Source: Actinomadura livida (GTDB taxonomy: Bacteria; Actinomycetota; Actinomycetes; Streptosporangiales; Streptosporangiaceae). Taken from it: a DNA stretch of 64,000 nt. The translations under genes and the position numbers were made by a program. Numbering within the stretch: position 1 is the first letter of the stretch; each line of letters begins with the position of its first letter. The DNA is taken from assembly GCF_014648675.1 (NCBI RefSeq), contig NZ_BMRO01000011.1, forward strand, positions 43,478-107,477, in the 5' to 3' direction. Positions 61,901-64,000 of the stretch are shown here, piece by piece. The notes beneath the pieces are model-generated. The model saw nothing but the letters and a program-made list of their open reading frames with translations. It ran no database searches and was not told the DNA's origin.

Positions 61901-62346
61901 CGCCCGACCTGGGGCGGGCGGCCGTCGCCGCCGGCGACCTGGCGGACGAACCAGGCCGGCAGCCGCGCCTCGATGGGCAGGGCCGCGGGGACGCCGCGGG
62001 CGGGCGCGTCGATGGCGAGCCACCAGCGGTCGTCGGGCCACGTCTCGGCGATCTCGCCGAAGCGGACCGTCATGAAGTGCTGGTAGGACGGGCCGAGGCA
62101 GGCGCGCATCGCCGACGCCGACGTGTAGGTCAGCACGTGGACGCGGCCGTCCTCCTCCTGGGTCGGCCAGGACGGCTGCGCCTCGCCCGCGAGCATGCCG
62201 TCCACCAGGTCGGGCGGGACGGGGACGACGAGCTCGCTGTCCGCGATGAGGCGGAAGTAGCTCTCCTGGTCCCCTGCCCGCACGGTCTCCTGCAGCCGGT
62301 GTTCCAGTTCCGACGTGGGTCGCCACGCGTCGGCCACGGTCGCCAC
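58903..62346 (-). CDS. Large multi-SseB-domain protein with Pro-rich repeat linker
   Basis: 1,147 residues. Four SseB N-terminal-type units: about 10-145 (RVHVLTYTSASAMRACLGPS), 178-310 (TVVPVFTSPERLVEAARTAG), 318-440 (SIQIFTSLKWMNEAVGSSRF) and 800-930 (AVQVFTSLVRLREVLPESRF); each opens with a helix rich in E-L-x-A-A-x-x-x-D and the LVPxP strand. Between units three and four is a repeat linker (separate entry). The last ~165 residues are a unique C-terminal domain (GYDRVGGFVHSTGDVAELQT, VIRWPAYCPDLYRIPFGG) that I do not recognise. No signal peptide. SseB-like domains are common in actinomycetes, with unclear roles. Confidence 0.75.
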   Translation of the reverse strand: MATVADAWRPTSELEHRLQETVRAGDQESYFRLIADSELVVPVPPDLVDGMLAGEAQPSWPTQEEDGRVHVLTYTSASAMRACLGPSYQHFMTVRFGEIAETWPDDRWWLAIDAPARGVPAALPIEARLPAWFVRQVAGGDGRPPQVGRVSAPWEELRDQHRDLPRESPRQEFQPANDVERELLRAAANNDHDLFLQTLAGTDVLLPVPDDTDYAMRPGRPGFPWQTREVDGSTVVPVFTSPERLVEAARTAGTGTEYIKLPFTVALRYWPNHDWVLAINSGSPAGGTILAQQLPGLATWADQRAAQRMTDGFEPQNDIEGRLFEAARRRDTDAFFKILLGAQVLVPADPDTPWGITPGDPGFPWRPVPVHGRTSIQIFTSLKWMNEAVGSSRFIMPTLLDMVAAWPDTGWNLVLNPGTPIDASMPGDKIRSLGPPAADRATPPAASTPPPPDTPAVPVAPAVPAEPDTPHETAQDAPAEAPGDPLGPPSPSQTHPDTSTPGSPAPGLPGPLGAEASGMPDVPEPGRPPQDHPHAGTPPSPAPGLPGPQDVQATPGTESAPAPGGTPHSHPGTDPAGSPAPGLPGPLDRQAAPGPTDTPAPGADPQDHTYTGTPPSPTPTSPAPGSPGPRGDQATPGTTGTPTPETPTPPAAGLPDPQGDQAMHGTGGLPVPESPPHSSPEAGPIGSPAPGLPGPQDGQDVPGPADAPAPGAMPQEQAHPGPPTSPAPGVPGPQDVQAAPGGRASGLPGPWGGDGSPAETGGHPEETAAADGLHAGPESEPGGPDLRAVAEPEEAFEPGNRIDQELYEATLSGDSDAFLRVLLNANVLVPIPEDAPLEVTPVQRDFRWDAALRSEGAVQVFTSLVRLREVLPESRFVYADFRELIGAWPREDWTMLLNPGTRIGASLRGDQVRALSDWAVRVGLVPARPEVPLPPPRPEAVPQAVPEAVPEAVPEVGPEAAPQAPPADLDDRVSSPSIMQKVVPHGHVAWYLEQGYDRVGGFVHSTGDVAELQTPVQLYEALGLLYEGSPFTPGDEGVYVIRWPAYCPDLYRIPFGGRDEDEMATWGDAGWVIERPPFLGTGFAPGSAGSIREYKVDSVRLPFGAEMYYLGRDRSERFIAMYDPDRLAWLRPEPSTETWDGRTEAAQ
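60110..60840 (-). repeat. Degenerate repeats coding SPAPGLPGPQD-type linker
   Basis: Inside the multi-SseB gene, a unit of about 38 residues (114 bp) with core SPAPGLPGPQ-x-x-QA-x-PG recurs roughly six or seven times, with length variation. Intragenic, coding for a low-complexity linker; not a CRISPR array. Confidence 0.75.
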
Positions 62347-62656
62347 CCCCTGTTTCCTCCGTGCTCGTCCCGCGCGACTGCCTACGCTACATGGGCGAAC
62401 AGGACCAAAGAGCCCCCTCGCCTGACTGTGCGGAAGAGTCCGCAGGTCAGCGTGCTGTCAGCGCCGCGAGGCCGATCGGAGGCGCCGCCGCCGGAGCGGC
62501 CGCGCGCCCCCACCGAACCCCGCCGTCCCGGGACGCGTCACAGCGAACGGGCCGAACCGCCCGAGTGCGGGAACCCCGCGAACGCGGCCGATGCGGAAAC
62601 ATATGCGGCACCGGTCCGTGGTCAAGGGATCCGGGCGGGGGCGAGTGGGAGGTGCG
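62347..62656. other. 310-bp intergenic region
   Basis: Divergent promoters of the multi-SseB gene (minus) and the lipoprotein gene (plus). I see no further gene, repeat or RNA here. Confidence 0.45.
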
Positions 62657-63037
62657 ATGCGTTACGGGGTGTTGCGGGCGCTGGGCGGGGGCGCGGTGGT
62701 GCTCGGCGCGTCCGGGCTGCTCGGCGGGTGCGGGGTGGTGAGCGCCGGTCCGGACCCGGTCTGCACCGATACCAAAGAGGCGTTCCAGCAATACATGACG
62801 CAGGTCAGGAGCGCGCCCGCGGCCGATCCCGCGCAGTGGCGGCAGGCAACCGAGAAGCTCGCCGGACGCCTCGACGAGCTCGCGGAGGAGGCCGGCGACG
62901 ACGACCTGGAGAAGGCCCTCACCGCCGAGGCGGACCGGCTCCGCGCCGCCGCCGCGGCCGTGGGCGGCGGCGACGTGACGCAGCTCAACACCGTCATGTC
63001 GAAGACGCCGGCCCGGATCGGCGAGGTCTGCGGGTAG
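62657..63037 (+). CDS. Small lipoprotein of unknown function
   Basis: 126 residues from ATG 62657 (GGGAGGTG directly upstream); the frame opens earlier at 62591 but that part is unlikely coding. Lipobox LLGGC ends at Cys25. The mature part is one long helical stretch (TKEAFQQYMTQVRSAPA, KLAGRLDELAEEAGDDDLEK) with two cysteines near its ends (PDPVCTDT and EVCG), which could form a disulfide. Monocistronic and convergent with the PBP gene. Confidence 0.8.
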   Translation: MRYGVLRALGGGAVVLGASGLLGGCGVVSAGPDPVCTDTKEAFQQYMTQVRSAPAADPAQWRQATEKLAGRLDELAEEAGDDDLEKALTAEADRLRAAAAAVGGGDVTQLNTVMSKTPARIGEVCG

Positions 63038-63045
63038 CGTCCCGC

Positions 63046-63064
63046 AGGCCGCCGTCCGGGCGGC
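63046..63064. terminator. Bidirectional hairpin between lipoprotein and PBP genes
   Basis: GGCCGCC (63046-63052) pairs with GGCGGCC (63058-63064) around a 5-base loop, in the 46-base gap between convergent stop codons. Confidence 0.6.
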
Positions 63065-63083
63065 CGCCGTCCGGGCCGGGGCG

Positions 63084-64000
63084 TCAGCCGCTCGCGCCGG
63101 GACGGCCGCCGCCGCCCCCGCCCCCGCCGGAGCCGCCGCCTCCGCCGCCGTCTCCGTCGCCGTCCCCGCCACCGCCGGGTCCGCCGGGATCGTCGCCGCC
63201 GGGCCCGCCGGGCTCGGTCGGGGGCAGGGTCGGCACGCCCGTCGGGGGCGACGGGATCTCCGGCTCCTCGGGGTCGTCGGTGGGCGGCTCGTCCGGCTCG
63301 GTCGTGCGCGGCGGTTCCGACCCGTCCGGGCGGTCGTCGTCCCGCGGGCCGCCGACGCTGCCGCCCGGCCTGCTCGACGGCGCGCCGAACGACTTCGGCT
63401 CGTAGTCCTTGATGTTCACGGCGTCGGTCATGTAGGTGCGCCAGATCTGCGCGGGGAGCGCCCCGCCGTACGCGCCGTAGCCGGGGATGTCCAGCGGCTT
63501 GCCGTCGCTGCGGAACATCGCGACCGACGTGGCCAGCTGCGGGACGAAGCCGTTGAACCAGATCGCGCGGCCCTCGTCGGTCGTGCCGGTCTTGCCGGCG
63601 ACGTCGCGGCCGTCGAACAGCTGCGCGGCGGTCCCGGTGCCGCCCCGGACGACCTGCTCCATCGCGTACGTCGCGTCCCGCGCGTTCTGCTGGCTGAGCG
63701 CCCGCTCGCCCTTCTCCTTGAAGGTGCGCTTGTGGTCGGCGTTGTCGGTGACGGACTTGACGACGAACGGCTCCCGGTGCACGCCCTCCGCCGCGAACGT
63801 CGCGAACACCCCCGCCTGCTGGACGGGGTGCAGCGACACGATGCCGAGCGGGAACGTCGCGGCGCTGCGCTGCTCGGGCTTCATCTGCGACTTGGGGATG
63901 CCCATCTTCTCGGCCATCTTGACGATCTTGTCGTTGCCGATGTCCTGGCCGAGGTTCACGTACGCGGTGTTGATCGAGTTCTGGGTGGCGGTGACGAGGT
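63084..64000 (-). CDS. Class A penicillin-binding protein, C-terminal part (5' end outside window)
   Basis: The visible C-terminal part covers the end of the transpeptidase domain. SxN motif in TQNSINTAYVNLG and the KTG motif in DVAGKTGTTDEGRAIWFNGF are present; LGIVSLHPVQQAGVFATFA and YMTDAV also match class A PBPs, which polymerise and cross-link peptidoglycan outside the membrane. The final ~110 residues are a Pro/Glu/Gly/Asp-rich tail typical of actinomycete PBP1 homologues. The SxxK motif and glycosyltransferase domain lie beyond the window, so class A is inferred from family resemblance. Confidence 0.9.
   Translation of the reverse strand, partial: LVTATQNSINTAYVNLGQDIGNDKIVKMAEKMGIPKSQMKPEQRSAATFPLGIVSLHPVQQAGVFATFAAEGVHREPFVVKSVTDNADHKRTFKEKGERALSQQNARDATYAMEQVVRGGTGTAAQLFDGRDVAGKTGTTDEGRAIWFNGFVPQLATSVAMFRSDGKPLDIPGYGAYGGALPAQIWRTYMTDAVNIKDYEPKSFGAPSSRPGGSVGGPRDDDRPDGSEPPRTTEPDEPPTDDPEEPEIPSPPTGVPTLPPTEPGGPGGDDPGGPGGGGDGDGDGGGGGGSGGGGGGGGRPGASG

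Overview
The window is high-GC DNA (GC-rich third codon positions, frequent GTG/TTG starts) from a filamentous actinomycete. A complete cvn 'conservon' (sensor kinase, roadblock, DUF742 and GTPase genes), a DUF574-type methyltransferase, membrane-tethered ECF sigma factors and many secreted proteins with Tat, Sec or lipoprotein signals point to Streptosporangiales. An Actinomadura-like (Thermomonosporaceae) genome is the best guess, but this is inferred from gene content only.

Layout. 0-9.7 kb: SAM methyltransferase, NmrA-like oxidoreductase, a secreted plant-polysaccharide pair (GH43 arabinanase/arabinofuranosidase with AbfB, and a PL11 rhamnogalacturonan lyase) behind two LacI-type operator-like palindromes, two TerD-family genes, and a YciI/ECF sigma pair. 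9.8-18.5 kb: M36 metalloprotease, acyl-CoA dehydrogenase homologue, GAF protein and the cvn operon. 18.9-23.5 kb: class D beta-lactamase coupled to an MFS exporter, then a DM13 protein / response regulator / kinase operon. 23.7-37.2 kb: a compact, probably single-transcript operon of five large genes (phospholipase D-like protein, DUF6603-like protein and three giant proteins of unknown function). 37.3-42.9 kb: a branched-chain-amino-acid-type ABC transporter (livF, livG, fused livHM, binding protein) divergent from a TetR gene whose likely operator covers the livK promoter. 43-48.2 kb: tRNA-Lys, an atypical LuxR regulator, a 1.3-kb island bounded by an intact tRNA-His and a displaced tRNA-His 3' fragment, oligoribonuclease, and a PNPox-like gene divergent from a MocR/PdxR regulator. 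48.2-64 kb: envelope and stress genes: a degenerate amidase-fold protein, a phosphotransferase, two sigma/zinc-finger/membrane fusion proteins, a VWA protein, a TrmH-type RNA methyltransferase, an anchored surface protein, a multi-SseB protein with a small overlapping partner gene, a lipoprotein and the C-terminal part of a class A penicillin-binding protein.

How the parts fit. The GH43/PL11 pair would debranch and cleave rhamnogalacturonan-I outside the cell. The liv genes with their TetR form a self-contained regulated transporter. The five-gene block at 23735-37235 is the best candidate for an undescribed system: translationally coupled genes, about 4,490 residues, no signal peptides, no recognised fold in three of the five products, and a recognisable two-HKD phospholipase D enzyme at the head. 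Nothing in the sequence reveals what it does; lipid- or envelope-directed activity is an inference from the PLD component only.
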